64,000 nucleotides of DNA from Bradyrhizobium sp. AZCC 1693 (GCF_036924745.1 NZ_JAZHSD010000001.1:6943001-7007000); one strand, 5' to 3'; positions 24,796-33,332 are shown, counted from the stretch's first letter. Notes: a model not told the origin generated them from the sequence alone. A program made the numbers and translations.

Positions 24796-25299
24796 ATGAC
24801 CGAATACATCGATGTCGACGTCCGTCCGATCCTGCGCGCAGGCGGTGAGCCGTTCTCTGTCATCATGTCTGCGCTCGAACGCCTCGAACCGGGGCAGGGG
24901 CTCCGCCTCTACGCGACGTTCAAACCCGTTCCGTTGTTCGCCGTCATGGCCGATAGAGGATTTGCGCATTCCGCGCAGGCGCTCGATGCCGGCGAGTGGG
25001 AAGTGCTGTTCACGCCCGCGGCGACGAAACAGACCGCGTCTCCCTCCGGCGCCCCGGTTTTCGACGCTTGGCCCGAGCCGGCCGTCAGGCTCGACAATCG
25101 CGACCTCGATCCGCCGGAGCCGATGGTCCGGATCCTCGCAGCCGCCGAGAAACTGGGGCCGGGCGAAACGCTTTCGGCGCTGCTGCGGCGCGAGCCCGTC
25201 TTTCTGTTCCCGCAACTCGAGAAGCGTGGGTATCGCTGGCTTGGCGGGTTCTCGCCGGACGGCGCCACTTACGAACTGACCGTCAGGGCTCCGTCATGA
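24796..25299 (+). CDS. tandem DUF2249 protein
   Basis: A 167-residue soluble protein with two DUF2249-like repeats: residues ~5-78 (DVDVRPILRAGGEPFSVIMS, LRLYATFKPVPLFAVMADRG) and ~95-165 (LDNRDLDPPEPMVRILAAAE, LLRREPVFLFPQLEKRGYRW). DUF2249 proteins recur near denitrification and NO-response genes, but their biochemical role is unknown. GGAAGGAG precedes the ATG. The stop overlaps the start of the DUF59 gene (ATGA), indicating coupling. Confidence 0.8.
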   Translation: MTEYIDVDVRPILRAGGEPFSVIMSALERLEPGQGLRLYATFKPVPLFAVMADRGFAHSAQALDAGEWEVLFTPAATKQTASPSGAPVFDAWPEPAVRLDNRDLDPPEPMVRILAAAEKLGPGETLSALLRREPVFLFPQLEKRGYRWLGGFSPDGATYELTVRAPS

Positions 25300-25610
25300 C
25301 GGACAAACTCGTCGACCGCATCCGCGACGCCCTCCGCGTCGTGATCGATCCCGAGCTGGGTCACAACATCGTCGATCTCGGCTTCGTCTACGACATCTCG
25401 GTCGTCGACGACGCCGTTCGCATCACGATGACCGCGACCACCCCGGGGTGCCCCGCCATCCGTTTCCTGAACGAAGGCGTCGCGAATGCTGCCGCCCAGG
25501 TGCCGGGCATAGGTTCCGTCGACATCGTGATGACGTTCGATCCGCCATGGACACCGTCTCGCATCGAGCCGGTCATCCGGGCCTCGCTTGGCTTTGCCGC
25601 GGTTAACTAG
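25296..25610 (+). CDS. DUF59/MIP18-family protein
   Basis: A 104-residue protein of the SufT/PaaD-like DUF59 family: DPELGHNIVDLGFVYDISV, ATTPGCPAIRFLNEGVANAA, and the VDIVMTFDPPWTPSRI motif near the C-terminus. A Cys in TPGCP is the expected conserved residue. Members help assemble or deliver Fe-S clusters. Overlap with the DUF2249 gene suggests the two act together, perhaps in maturing or repairing iron proteins under NO stress (inference). Confidence 0.82.
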   Translation: MTDKLVDRIRDALRVVIDPELGHNIVDLGFVYDISVVDDAVRITMTATTPGCPAIRFLNEGVANAAAQVPGIGSVDIVMTFDPPWTPSRIEPVIRASLGFAAVN

Positions 25611-25626
25611 AGTCGAGGACGGCGAA

Positions 25627-26523
25627 GTGGCGCTTACCATCGAGATCAACCACGCGAAGACGCGCGCCAAGGCCGCTGCGGCATCGGGTCAGCCGGTCAT
25701 GCCTCAGGCCGTCAACGGGCGGATCCGGCGGATCAAGTGGATCGTCCTGCTGCTGACGCTCTCGATCTACTATGTCACGCCGTTCCTTCGCTGGGATCGC
25801 GGCCCCAACGCGCCGGACCAGGCTGTGTTGCTCGATTTCGCCCATGGACGGCTCTACGCTTTCTTCATCGAGATCTGGCCGCAGGACCTCTATCTGGTCA
25901 CGGGGCTTCTCGTTCTGGCCTCGACCAGCCTGATTCTCACCAACGCGCTGGCGGGACGGCTGTGGTGCGGCTTCGCTTGCCCGCAGACAGTCTGGACCGA
26001 CCTGTTTCTGCTCGTCGAAGGATTGATTGAGGGCGACAGGCGCCAGCGCTCGAAGAATTTTGGCGCGCCGCTTGACGCCGAGCGGGCGATGCAGATCGTC
26101 GCGAAGCATGCCGCCTGGATCTTGATCTCGCTGGCTACCGGCGGCACGCTGATCTTCTACTTCACCGATGCGCCGGAACTGCTGCGGAGCTTCGCGCATG
26201 GCGACGTTTCGGCCACCCACATCTGCGGAACGCGCGCGATGGCCAACATCACGGTGTCGCCGGGCCGCAGCGGCCCGGTCGAAGTTCTGGTGCAGCTCGA
26301 GGACGGGGACGAGAAGCCTCTCGTGGCCGATGCGCTTTCCGTGACCCTGTCCAATCCCGACAAGGGGATTGCTTCCGTCAGCGCGACGGCCGAGCGCATG
26401 GGAGCCGATAGCTGGCGCGTCCGCCTGACGGCCGCGGCGAGCGGGAAGTGGTCGCTGTCGCTCGGCATCGACCTGGCGAAGGACGACCGTGTCGACATCG
26501 CCGCCCCGATACTCATCGAATGA
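25627..26523 (+). CDS. CcoG/FixG-like N-terminus fused to a CopC/CopD-type C-terminal domain
   Basis: A 298-residue chimera. Residues ~30-190 follow CcoG/RdxA (three helices, then GRLWCGFACPQTVWTDLFLL and LIFYFTDAPELL), a membrane Fe-S/copper-reducing protein of cbb3 oxidase assembly. The ferredoxin domain with its CxxCxxCxxxCP motifs, which should follow, is absent. The frame instead passes through ATHICGTRAMANITVSPGRS into a beta-rich domain (VEVLVQLEDGDEKPL, SVTLSNPDKGIASVSATAER) like the C-terminal part of copper-transport CopD/YcnJ proteins. The GTG at 25627 follows GAGGACGGCGAA. An internal deletion is the likely origin. The function is uncertain. Confidence 0.65.
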   Translation: MALTIEINHAKTRAKAAAASGQPVMPQAVNGRIRRIKWIVLLLTLSIYYVTPFLRWDRGPNAPDQAVLLDFAHGRLYAFFIEIWPQDLYLVTGLLVLASTSLILTNALAGRLWCGFACPQTVWTDLFLLVEGLIEGDRRQRSKNFGAPLDAERAMQIVAKHAAWILISLATGGTLIFYFTDAPELLRSFAHGDVSATHICGTRAMANITVSPGRSGPVEVLVQLEDGDEKPLVADALSVTLSNPDKGIASVSATAERMGADSWRVRLTAAASGKWSLSLGIDLAKDDRVDIAAPILIE

Positions 26524-26569
26524 CACGCGCGGCGGCGGATACTGCGGAATACGGATTTGTCCGATCGCC

Positions 26570-26725
26570 CTACTGCGTCGTGAACAGCACCACGGCAATG
26601 GCGATCGATAGTCCGATCGCGGACACGGTAGCCACGGTGGAGAGGACGCCCATCGCCCTCAGGGTACCAGCGAAAGCGATGATGATGGGTGTGGCGGTAA
26701 GCAGGCCCAGTTGTGCGTCGCTCAT
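26570..26725 (-). CDS. 51-residue small membrane protein
   Basis: ATG-initiated frame preceded by a GAGGAC-type ribosome site. Two hydrophobic segments (LGLLTATPIIIAFAGTL and TVSAIGLSIAIAVVLF) leave almost no soluble part. It lies between the CcoG-like gene and norE, on the opposite strand, and overlaps no other gene. No family is recognised. It is likely a real short membrane protein, judging by its consistent hydrophobic pattern. Confidence 0.45.
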   Translation of the reverse strand: MSDAQLGLLTATPIIIAFAGTLRAMGVLSTVATVSAIGLSIAIAVVLFTTQ

Positions 26726-26786
26726 GGCTTTCCGTCCTCGTTACTTCAAAGGTCGTCTTATCTAACGCTCACGAAGGCTACCGACA

Positions 26787-26800
26787 TTGCGCTCCAGCAA
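26787..26800. promoter_or_regulatory. FixK/NnrR-type box upstream of norE
   Basis: TTGCGCTCCAGCAA, a TTGC-N6-GCAA palindrome 92 bp before the norE ATG. Confidence 0.72.
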
Positions 26801-26892
26801 GGAACGGCGCGATAGGCCTGACCGCCTCCGTGTTTGCTCGGCGACAAAGACCGCTTTCTGTCGGGGATGATAGGCATCGACCGGGAGATCGG

Positions 26893-27468
26893 ATGTCTAT
26901 TGCGGATTGCGAAGGCGAGGAGTCGGGGTGGGGGGTCTTCGAAGGGCTCCCGGGCGACCCGATGATGTGGGTGCTCGTCTTCAGCGAACTCGTGGCCTTC
27001 GGTCTTTTCCTTGGCGCATTCATTGTCGCCCGCGCTGTCACGCCCGCCGTGTTCGCATCGGGACAGACCGCGCTCGACCTGGTGCTTGCCGGATACAATA
27101 CGATCGTCCTGGTGGCCAGCGGCTGGGCCGCCGCGAAGGGCGCAGCAGCGGCACGCGCTGATGATGGTCGTCGCGCGCGACTTTGGCTTGCTCTCGCCAT
27201 GGCTCTCGGCGGCGCCTTCGTGACGATCAAACTTGTCGAGTATGCGCACGAAATCGCCGGCGGCATCGGCCTCGAGACGAGCGTGTTCTTCACGCTGTAT
27301 TTCCTCCTGACAGGCTTTCACCTGCTGCACGTCTGCCTCGGTATAGTCATTCTCGCGGTCGTCTGCCGCGGCGCCGATCCCGTCCATGTAGAGACCGGAA
27401 CGGTGTTCTGGCACATGGTCGACCTGGTCTGGATCGTGATGTTTCCGATCATCTACCTGGTGCGCTGA
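26893..27468 (+). CDS. norE: NorE, cytochrome c oxidase subunit III-like protein
   Basis: A 191-residue membrane protein with five hydrophobic helices, of the heme-copper oxidase subunit III family: GDPMMWVLVFSELVAFGLFL, ITYF-like core replaced by TSVFFTLYFLLTGFHLLHVC, and WHMVDLVWIVMFPIIYLVR at the C-terminus. NorE assists nitric oxide reductase activity or assembly. It opens the norEF-CBQD block and is followed 3 bp later by norF. Confidence 0.88.
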   Translation: MSIADCEGEESGWGVFEGLPGDPMMWVLVFSELVAFGLFLGAFIVARAVTPAVFASGQTALDLVLAGYNTIVLVASGWAAAKGAAAARADDGRRARLWLALAMALGGAFVTIKLVEYAHEIAGGIGLETSVFFTLYFLLTGFHLLHVCLGIVILAVVCRGADPVHVETGTVFWHMVDLVWIVMFPIIYLVR

Positions 27469-27471
27469 AGC

Positions 27472-27744
27472 ATGCGATACTCGCCGGACCGCCTGGATCT
27501 CACGCTGGTTGCGCTGATTGCGCTCGCGTCCGCGACCATGGCGCTCGCCGGCGCGGCCCGGGATCCGGTACTGGTCGATGGCGCCGTTCTCGCCCTTGCG
27601 GCAATCAAGGGGCGCAGAATCCTGCTCGATTATCTCGATCTGCGGTCCGCGCCGGCGCTCTGGCGTGGGCTCGTGACCACCTGGCTGATGCTCATCGCGG
27701 GCTTCGCCTGGGCCGTGTCCGCCGTCTCGGTCCTGCTGTCCTGA
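27472..27744 (+). CDS. norF: NorF-like small membrane protein
   Basis: A 90-residue protein with three hydrophobic helices (LDLTLVALIALASATMALAG, LVDGAVLALAAIKGRRILLD, LVTTWLMLIAGFAWAVSAVS). The AIKGRRILLDYLDLR motif is characteristic of NorF/COX IV-like partners of NorE. It begins 3 bp after norE, so the two are co-translated. Confidence 0.8.
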   Translation: MRYSPDRLDLTLVALIALASATMALAGAARDPVLVDGAVLALAAIKGRRILLDYLDLRSAPALWRGLVTTWLMLIAGFAWAVSAVSVLLS

Positions 27745-27784
27745 CCACAAAATCCTGGAGAACGCGCCGGGATCGTCGAGATCC

Positions 27785-27798
27785 TTGATCCGGCGCAA
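27785..27798. promoter_or_regulatory. FixK/NnrR-type box upstream of norC
   Basis: TTGATCCGGCGCAA matches TTGA-N6-GCAA, 70 bp before the norC ATG, giving norCBQD its own promoter inside the larger nor block. Confidence 0.75.
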
Positions 27799-27868
27799 AG
27801 AGCGCCGGACGCAGGCAAATAGATTGGCGCGACCGCAACTACAGCACACGAACCGGAAAGGATCCGTA

Positions 27869-28321
27869 ATGGCTGAACGCCTTACTAAATCGGCGGCCCG
27901 CAACGTCTTCTACGGCGGATCGGCTTTTTTCTTCGCCATCTTCCTCGGGCTGACGGCGCACAGCCACTACTACATGGTGACCACATCGACGGACGCGACG
28001 ACGCTGACCAGTTCGGTGGCGCGCGGCAAGCACGTCTGGGAGAAGCACTCCTGCATCAACTGCCATACCTTGCTGGGTGAGGGCGCGTATTTCGCGCCCG
28101 AGGTCGGCAACGTCTGGGATCGCTGGGGCGGCAAAGAGGATCCCGCCACCGCCAAGGAAATCCTGAAGTCATGGATGCAGGCGCAGCCGTCGGGCGCGCC
28201 GGGCCGCCGGCAGATGCCGCAGTTCAACCTCACCGACCAGGAACTCAACGACCTCGCCGATTTCCTGCAATGGACCAACAGCATCAAGACGCAGAACTGG
28301 CCGCCGAACAAGGCCGGCTGA
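27869..28321 (+). CDS. norC: nitric oxide reductase cytochrome c subunit NorC
   Basis: A 150-residue membrane-anchored cytochrome c of cNOR, which passes electrons to NorB. One N-terminal helix (VFYGGSAFFFAIFLGLTAHS) is followed by a heme c motif Cys62-Ile-Asn-Cys65-His66 (CINCH) and the axial Met in RRQMPQFNL. It is full length for the family. norB follows after 37 bp. Confidence 0.95.
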   Translation: MAERLTKSAARNVFYGGSAFFFAIFLGLTAHSHYYMVTTSTDATTLTSSVARGKHVWEKHSCINCHTLLGEGAYFAPEVGNVWDRWGGKEDPATAKEILKSWMQAQPSGAPGRRQMPQFNLTDQELNDLADFLQWTNSIKTQNWPPNKAG

Positions 28322-28358
28322 GCATCCCACCCCGACAGCCCGTTTTAGGAACCTCACG

Positions 28359-29705
28359 ATGAGATATGAAACCCAGAAAGTCGCGATGCTGTATTTTTAT
28401 GGCGCGCTGACGCTCTTCCTCGCGCAGGTGCTCTTCGGCGTTTTGGCCGGAACCATCTACGTCCTCCCCAACACCCTGTCCGTTCTCGTGCCGTTCAACA
28501 TCGTCAGGATGATACACACCAACGCATTGATCGTGTGGTCGCTGATCGGTTTCATGGGCGCGACCTACTATCTTCTGCCGGAGGAAACCGAGACCGAACT
28601 GTTCAGCCCGCTACTGGCAAAAATCCAGTTCTGGCTGTTCTTCGGCGCGGCCGGCATCGCCGTCGTTGGCTATCTTTTCCATTACCACGAGGGCCGCGAA
28701 TTCCTCGAGCAGCCGTTCGTGATCAAGGTCGGCATCGTCGTCGTCTGTCTCATGTTCCTGTTCAACGTGACGATGACGGCCTTGAAGGGAAGGAAGACCA
28801 CGGTCACCAACATCCTGCTGTTCGGCCTGTGGGGTGTCGCGATCTTCTTCCTGTTTGCGTTCTATAACCCGGCAAACTTGGCCGTCGACAAGATGTACTG
28901 GTGGTACGTTGTGCACCTGTGGGTCGAAGGCGTCTGGGAACTGATCATGGCCTCCGTGCTGGCCTTCCTGATGATCAAGCTCAACGGTATCGATCGCGAG
29001 GTGGTCGAGAAGTGGCTCTACGTCATCATTGGTCTCGCGCTTTTCTCCGGCATCCTGGGCACCGGCCATCACTTCTACTGGATCGGCGCGCCCGGCTACT
29101 GGCAGTGGATTGGTTCGCTGTTCTCCACGCTTGAGGTCGCGCCGTTCTTCACCATGGTGATCTTCACCGTGCAGATGACCTGGAAGGCAGGCCGCAAACA
29201 TCCGAACCGGGCCGCGCTGCTCTGGTCGGTCGGCTGTTCCGTGATGGCATTCCTCGGCGCCGGCGTGTGGGGCTTCCTGCACACCCTGTCCTCGGTGAAC
29301 TACTACACGCACGGCACCCAGGTGACGGCGGCGCACGGACATCTCGCGTTCTTTGGCGCTTACGTGATGCTGAATCTCGCTGTCATGGCCTACGCGATCC
29401 CGCAACTGCGCCAGCGGGCGCCGTACAATCAGTGGCTCAGCATGGCGAGCTTCTGGATCATGTGCACCGCCATGATGACGATGACCTTCGCGCTGACCTT
29501 CGCGGGCGTGGTGCAGGTTCATCTGCAGCGCGTGCTCGGCCAGAACTTCATGGAAGTGCAGGACCAGCTTGCGATGTTCTACTGGGTCCGGCTCGGTTCC
29601 GGCATCTGCGTTCTGGTCTCGGCCCTGATGTTCGTGTGGGCGGTTCTGGTGCCGGGCCGCGAACGGCAGGCGGTCGCCCCCGGCGCGCTGCAGCCAGCGG
29701 AATAG
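28359..29705 (+). CDS. norB: nitric oxide reductase catalytic subunit NorB
   Basis: A 448-residue heme-copper-oxidase-superfamily protein with twelve predicted helices, reducing two NO to N2O. Conserved His residues are visible in VRMIHTNALIVWSLIGF (heme b ligand), VHLWVEGVWELIMASVLAFL (His and Glu near the diiron site), GTGHHFYWIGAPGYW (tandem His for FeB) and AAHGHLAFFGAYVM. Length and motifs are those of the short, cytochrome-c-dependent cNOR type, in agreement with norC upstream. Confidence 0.96.
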   Translation: MRYETQKVAMLYFYGALTLFLAQVLFGVLAGTIYVLPNTLSVLVPFNIVRMIHTNALIVWSLIGFMGATYYLLPEETETELFSPLLAKIQFWLFFGAAGIAVVGYLFHYHEGREFLEQPFVIKVGIVVVCLMFLFNVTMTALKGRKTTVTNILLFGLWGVAIFFLFAFYNPANLAVDKMYWWYVVHLWVEGVWELIMASVLAFLMIKLNGIDREVVEKWLYVIIGLALFSGILGTGHHFYWIGAPGYWQWIGSLFSTLEVAPFFTMVIFTVQMTWKAGRKHPNRAALLWSVGCSVMAFLGAGVWGFLHTLSSVNYYTHGTQVTAAHGHLAFFGAYVMLNLAVMAYAIPQLRQRAPYNQWLSMASFWIMCTAMMTMTFALTFAGVVQVHLQRVLGQNFMEVQDQLAMFYWVRLGSGICVLVSALMFVWAVLVPGRERQAVAPGALQPAE

Positions 29706-29763
29706 GCGTCAGGCGGCCGGTCATCGACGTGGCCGGCCGCCGCTTCAATACTGGAGAATCGAA

Positions 29764-30573
29764 ATGAAGGTCGCACTTCACGCCGTCGCAGCGGCACCCG
29801 AGCTTCCGGCTTACGTCCCGAGCGGCAACGAGTGCACGCTGTTCGAACAAGCCTGGCAGCGTCGCCTGCCGGTTCTGCTGAAAGGTCCGACCGGCTGCGG
29901 CAAGACCCGCTTCGTCGCCCACATGGCGGCGCGGCTCGCCTTGCCGCTGCACACGGTCGCCTGTCACGACGATCTCACGGCGGCCGATCTCACCGGACGC
30001 TATCTGCTCAAGGGCGGAGACACGGTTTGGGCCGACGGTCCGCTGACCCGCGCCGTGCGGGAAGGAGGCATCTGCTATCTCGATGAAGTCGTGGAAGCGC
30101 GCAAGGACGTCACCGTCGTGCTGCACCCGTTGACGGACGATCGTCGCATCCTGCCGCTCGAGCGCACGGGCGAGGAGTTGGTCGCGCCGCCGGGCTTCAT
30201 GCTGGTCGTGTCCTACAACCCCGGTTATCAAAGTCTCCTGAAGGCCTTGAAACCATCGACGCGCCAGCGCTTCGTCGCGATCGAATTCGGCTTCCTTCCG
30301 GCCGAGCAGGAGATCAAGGTCGTCGCCGCCGAGAGCGGACTTGCCTCCGACCGCGTGCGACCGCTGGTGGCGCTTGCAGGCCGGCTGCGTGCGCTCAAGG
30401 GACAGGACCTTGAGGAAGGGGTATCGACGCGCCTGATTGTCTACTGCGCGACGCTGATTTCAGCCGGCATTCCGCTTCTGGATGCCGTGCTTGCCGGCAT
30501 GATCGAGCCGCTCACCGACGATGCCGACGTCAAGGCCGCGCTGCTCGACGTGGCCCGCGCCGTGATCGGATGA
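29764..30573 (+). CDS. norQ: NorQ, MoxR-type AAA+ ATPase
   Basis: A 269-residue ATPase needed for activation of NorCB, probably by inserting the non-heme iron together with NorD. Walker A GPTGCGKT occupies residues 41-48. Walker B is in GGICYLDEV, and sensor and arginine-finger regions follow (VVSYNPGYQS, STRQRFVAIE). A CbbQ/NorQ C-terminal domain completes it. norD begins 3 bp later. Confidence 0.93.
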   Translation: MKVALHAVAAAPELPAYVPSGNECTLFEQAWQRRLPVLLKGPTGCGKTRFVAHMAARLALPLHTVACHDDLTAADLTGRYLLKGGDTVWADGPLTRAVREGGICYLDEVVEARKDVTVVLHPLTDDRRILPLERTGEELVAPPGFMLVVSYNPGYQSLLKALKPSTRQRFVAIEFGFLPAEQEIKVVAAESGLASDRVRPLVALAGRLRALKGQDLEEGVSTRLIVYCATLISAGIPLLDAVLAGMIEPLTDDADVKAALLDVARAVIG

Positions 30574-30576
30574 GGC

Positions 30577-32490
30577 ATGCTTGACTTCCTCGAACTTGAG
30601 GAAACGGTTGGCCGCGCCTGGCATCGATTGGTCGGCGCCACGGCGAGCTATCCCGCTTATCCCAGCGACGCCGCGACACTTGCGGACGTGCAAGGACAGA
30701 TCGCGATCATGTTCCGCGCGCTGGGCGGGGAGGCGGGCGTGCAGATCGCTGGCGCCAAATCGCGAAAGTCCGGCCATCGGCTCGGCTGGCGGCAGCGCAT
30801 CGGGCTTGGCGACGAGAGCATCGATCATCCCGGTCGCGACGGGGCAACCGTCTTCCTGCCGGACCGGATCGCCCTGTTTCCGGATCGCGAGCTCAACGCC
30901 TTGCTCTACCGCTGGCTGGCCGCGTGGTTCGCCACAACGCCGGCTGCAACGACGGACGAGATCGATCCGCTGCGGCGCGATCTCCTGACCTTGCGGCGCG
31001 CCCGCGAGACGGTCGGAAAACTCCACGCGCTATTCCCTGGCCTGATCCGTCCCTATGAGCGGCTCGCTGCGGCCACGGCGCAAGCGCGCCCGCGCAGACC
31101 GCTGCCGCGGGCTGAACAGGAAATAGAACGGATCGTGCTGGCCCTGCTCGGCGCCGATGCGCCTCCGGAAGGCCGGCTGTGGCCGGCCGTGATCGGCGCC
31201 GCCGACTTGCCGGCAGAAGCGCCGCCCGGATACCGACCAATGCTGCCTTGTCCGCTGTGGGGGGATTGCTGGACACGCGAGGCCGTTGCTGCCCCGGCCG
31301 GTGACGACGATGCGCCCGTGCCGGTTGATGAGGCGGACGCGCCGGACACGCGCAAGCGCAGGGCCGTCCGCGAACGCGACGACGGCGGCAAGCGCGATCC
31401 GTTCATCCTGAACCGCTTCGAGAAGATCCTCGCGATGGCGGAGATGGTGAACGTCGATCGCCCCTCCGATGACAACGAGGACGACGACGCCCGCAAGGCG
31501 GCCGACGATCTCGACGAACTCGCAATCAGCCGACGCCGCGGCAAGCCTGCGACCAAGCTGAAATTCGATCTCGACCTGCCGCCGGAAGCCGTCGATGCAA
31601 CACGGCTGAGCAGCGGCCGCCTTTATCCGGAGTGGGACTATCGCGCCGGCGTCAATTTGCCGGATCATTGCCGGGTGTTGACGGGCCCGGCGCCGGAGCT
31701 TGGAGAAAGCTGGACTCCGGACGCGAACATCCTGCGGCACGTCCGTCATGTGCGGCGGCGCTTCGAGGCGCTGCGGCCGCAGCATGACGTGATGCGCGGC
31801 CAGGCCGACGGATTCGATCTCGATCTCGATGCGCTGGTCCGCGCGAGATGCGATCTGCGGGCGGGTAGCGGATCACTCGATCGGGTCCACGTCGCGATGC
31901 GGCCGCAGCGGCACGACCTCGCAGCGACGCTGTTGGTCGACGTCTCGCTCTCCACTGATGCGTGGGTCGAAGGCCAGCGCGTTCTCGACGTGGAGAAGGA
32001 GGCGCTGCTCGTCCTCGTCCACGGGCTGTCGGCCTGTGGGGACCATCACAGCATCCTGACTTTCACATCGCGACGGCGCTCGTGGGTGCGCGTCGAAACC
32101 GTCAAGTCGTTCGAGGAGCCGATGGGCGTTGCCGTCGAGCGACGCATCGGTGCGCTCAAACCGGGCTACTACACGCGCATCGGCGCGGCGGTGCGTCATG
32201 CCGCCGCCGAGCTCGCCGGCCAGCCGCAGCGCAAAAAGCTGCTGCTGGTGCTGACCGACGGGAAGCCCAACGACGTCGATCACTATGAAGGCCGCTTTGC
32301 GGTTGAAGACACCCGTAAGGCCGTGCGGGAGGCGCGACGGCTGGGCGTTGCGGTGTTCGGCGTCACGGTCGACGCAAGCGCCCAGTCCTACTTTCCTGCC
32401 TTGTTCGGGTGCGGCGGCTACGCCATCGTCGGCAACATCCGTCGACTGCCGGCGGCGCTTCCATCGATCTACCGACAGTTGGCCCGCTGA
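30577..32490 (+). CDS. norD: NorD, von Willebrand factor A domain protein
   Basis: A 637-residue cytoplasmic or membrane-associated partner of NorQ. A divergent N-terminal half contains an acidic, Arg/Asp-rich linker (~residues 245-340). The C-terminal vWA domain (~440-620) carries a MIDAS motif DVSLS in LLVDVSLSTDAW and the downstream LVLTDGKPNDVDHYEGRFAV. Length and order match NorD of rhizobial nor operons. It ends the nor block. Confidence 0.93.
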   Translation: MLDFLELEETVGRAWHRLVGATASYPAYPSDAATLADVQGQIAIMFRALGGEAGVQIAGAKSRKSGHRLGWRQRIGLGDESIDHPGRDGATVFLPDRIALFPDRELNALLYRWLAAWFATTPAATTDEIDPLRRDLLTLRRARETVGKLHALFPGLIRPYERLAAATAQARPRRPLPRAEQEIERIVLALLGADAPPEGRLWPAVIGAADLPAEAPPGYRPMLPCPLWGDCWTREAVAAPAGDDDAPVPVDEADAPDTRKRRAVRERDDGGKRDPFILNRFEKILAMAEMVNVDRPSDDNEDDDARKAADDLDELAISRRRGKPATKLKFDLDLPPEAVDATRLSSGRLYPEWDYRAGVNLPDHCRVLTGPAPELGESWTPDANILRHVRHVRRRFEALRPQHDVMRGQADGFDLDLDALVRARCDLRAGSGSLDRVHVAMRPQRHDLAATLLVDVSLSTDAWVEGQRVLDVEKEALLVLVHGLSACGDHHSILTFTSRRRSWVRVETVKSFEEPMGVAVERRIGALKPGYYTRIGAAVRHAAAELAGQPQRKKLLLVLTDGKPNDVDHYEGRFAVEDTRKAVREARRLGVAVFGVTVDASAQSYFPALFGCGGYAIVGNIRRLPAALPSIYRQLAR

Positions 32491-32501
32491 CGCACGGCCG
32501 C

Positions 32502-32723
32502 TCAGCGATGCGCCGGGCAACTGCTAATCGGCGTGGGTCCCGCCAGCGCGGCGCGTCGGCGGCCGTCGTCCATCAAAGCAATGCCGCGCCGAAGTTCGGC
32601 GATCGAGGCGACAGTGATGAACACCCGGTCCTCGTCGACGGCATCAAGCCAGCCGATCACCTTCAGATCGGGCGCCGGTCGCTGCACCTCCGACAGCACG
32701 TTGGTATCGAGCAGGAGGTTCAC
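32502..32723 (-). pseudogene. truncated PIN-domain (VapC-type) toxin
   Basis: Only the first ~57 residues match a PIN toxin: MNLLLDTNVLSEVQRPAPDL and VFITVASIAELRRGIALMDD, which contain the first Asp and the conserved Glu. After GRRRAAL the frame runs into an unrelated PISSCPAHR and stops at residue 73, where the family has about 130. Later catalytic Asp residues are missing, so it is probably inactive. Its ATG overlaps the antitoxin stop. Confidence 0.7.
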
Positions 32724-33004
32724 AGCGTCACGTCACGAGGCGTGTCGCGCTGGCGCTCCAGCTCGAGATCGGCGCCGCGCAGCGGCGATGCGAGCAGGAA
32801 CTCGGCCAAGGTGCCTTTGCGCGCGGTCTTGCGCGCCCATTCCTCGGCCGAAACGATCACCGCACTCGGCTTGCCGTTGCGGGTGATGGTTTGGGGGCCG
32901 GCCTGGGCGCGATCAACCACCTCCGAGAGCCGGGCCTTGGCGACCGCGAGAGTCCAGGTGCCGCCAGGAGGCGGCGAGGAGGGTCTCTTGTTGGCATTTG
33001 TCAT
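32720..33004 (-). CDS. Phd/YefM-type antitoxin
   Basis: A 94-residue antitoxin. The core WTLAVAKARLSEVVDRAQAG then PQTITRNGKPSAVIVSAEEW is the Phd/YefM DNA-binding fold, and the C-terminal LERQRDTPRDVTL would contact the toxin. The ATG at 33004 is preceded by AAGG. It overlaps the toxin gene by ATGA. With the toxin truncated, it may persist as an orphan antitoxin. Confidence 0.78.
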   Translation of the reverse strand: MTNANKRPSSPPPGGTWTLAVAKARLSEVVDRAQAGPQTITRNGKPSAVIVSAEEWARKTARKGTLAEFLLASPLRGADLELERQRDTPRDVTL

Positions 33005-33332
33005 GTCAAAACCTTCAATGACCAATATGACTATAGTGAATATTGGCCGAAACTGCCCGCGCAATAGGCAAGTTACGCTTCAGAAAGGGGTAATTCCGCC
33101 CAAGGAGAGACGGCGCTGCCCGCATCCGTGTCTTGGCGCGGATCCCGGCCGCCCGCCGTGCGGCTTGGCAGCGCGAAGGCTTTGCTCGGCGCTCAAGGCA
33201 AATTCGACCGAGTTCATTAGCCTGAAATTATTGATGTCAGGGGAGGCGCCTACCCTCGCATTCGAAAACGGCGAGTTGGATAAAACTGTAACGGTCGGTT
33301 TGAGCGGCGGGCAATAGTCCTCCCGCCAAATT

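Noticed and set aside
33087..33317. frame ending in LSGGQ that resembles a GG motif
   Set aside because: The GG is at the very C-terminus with nothing after it, and no acidic leader precedes it.
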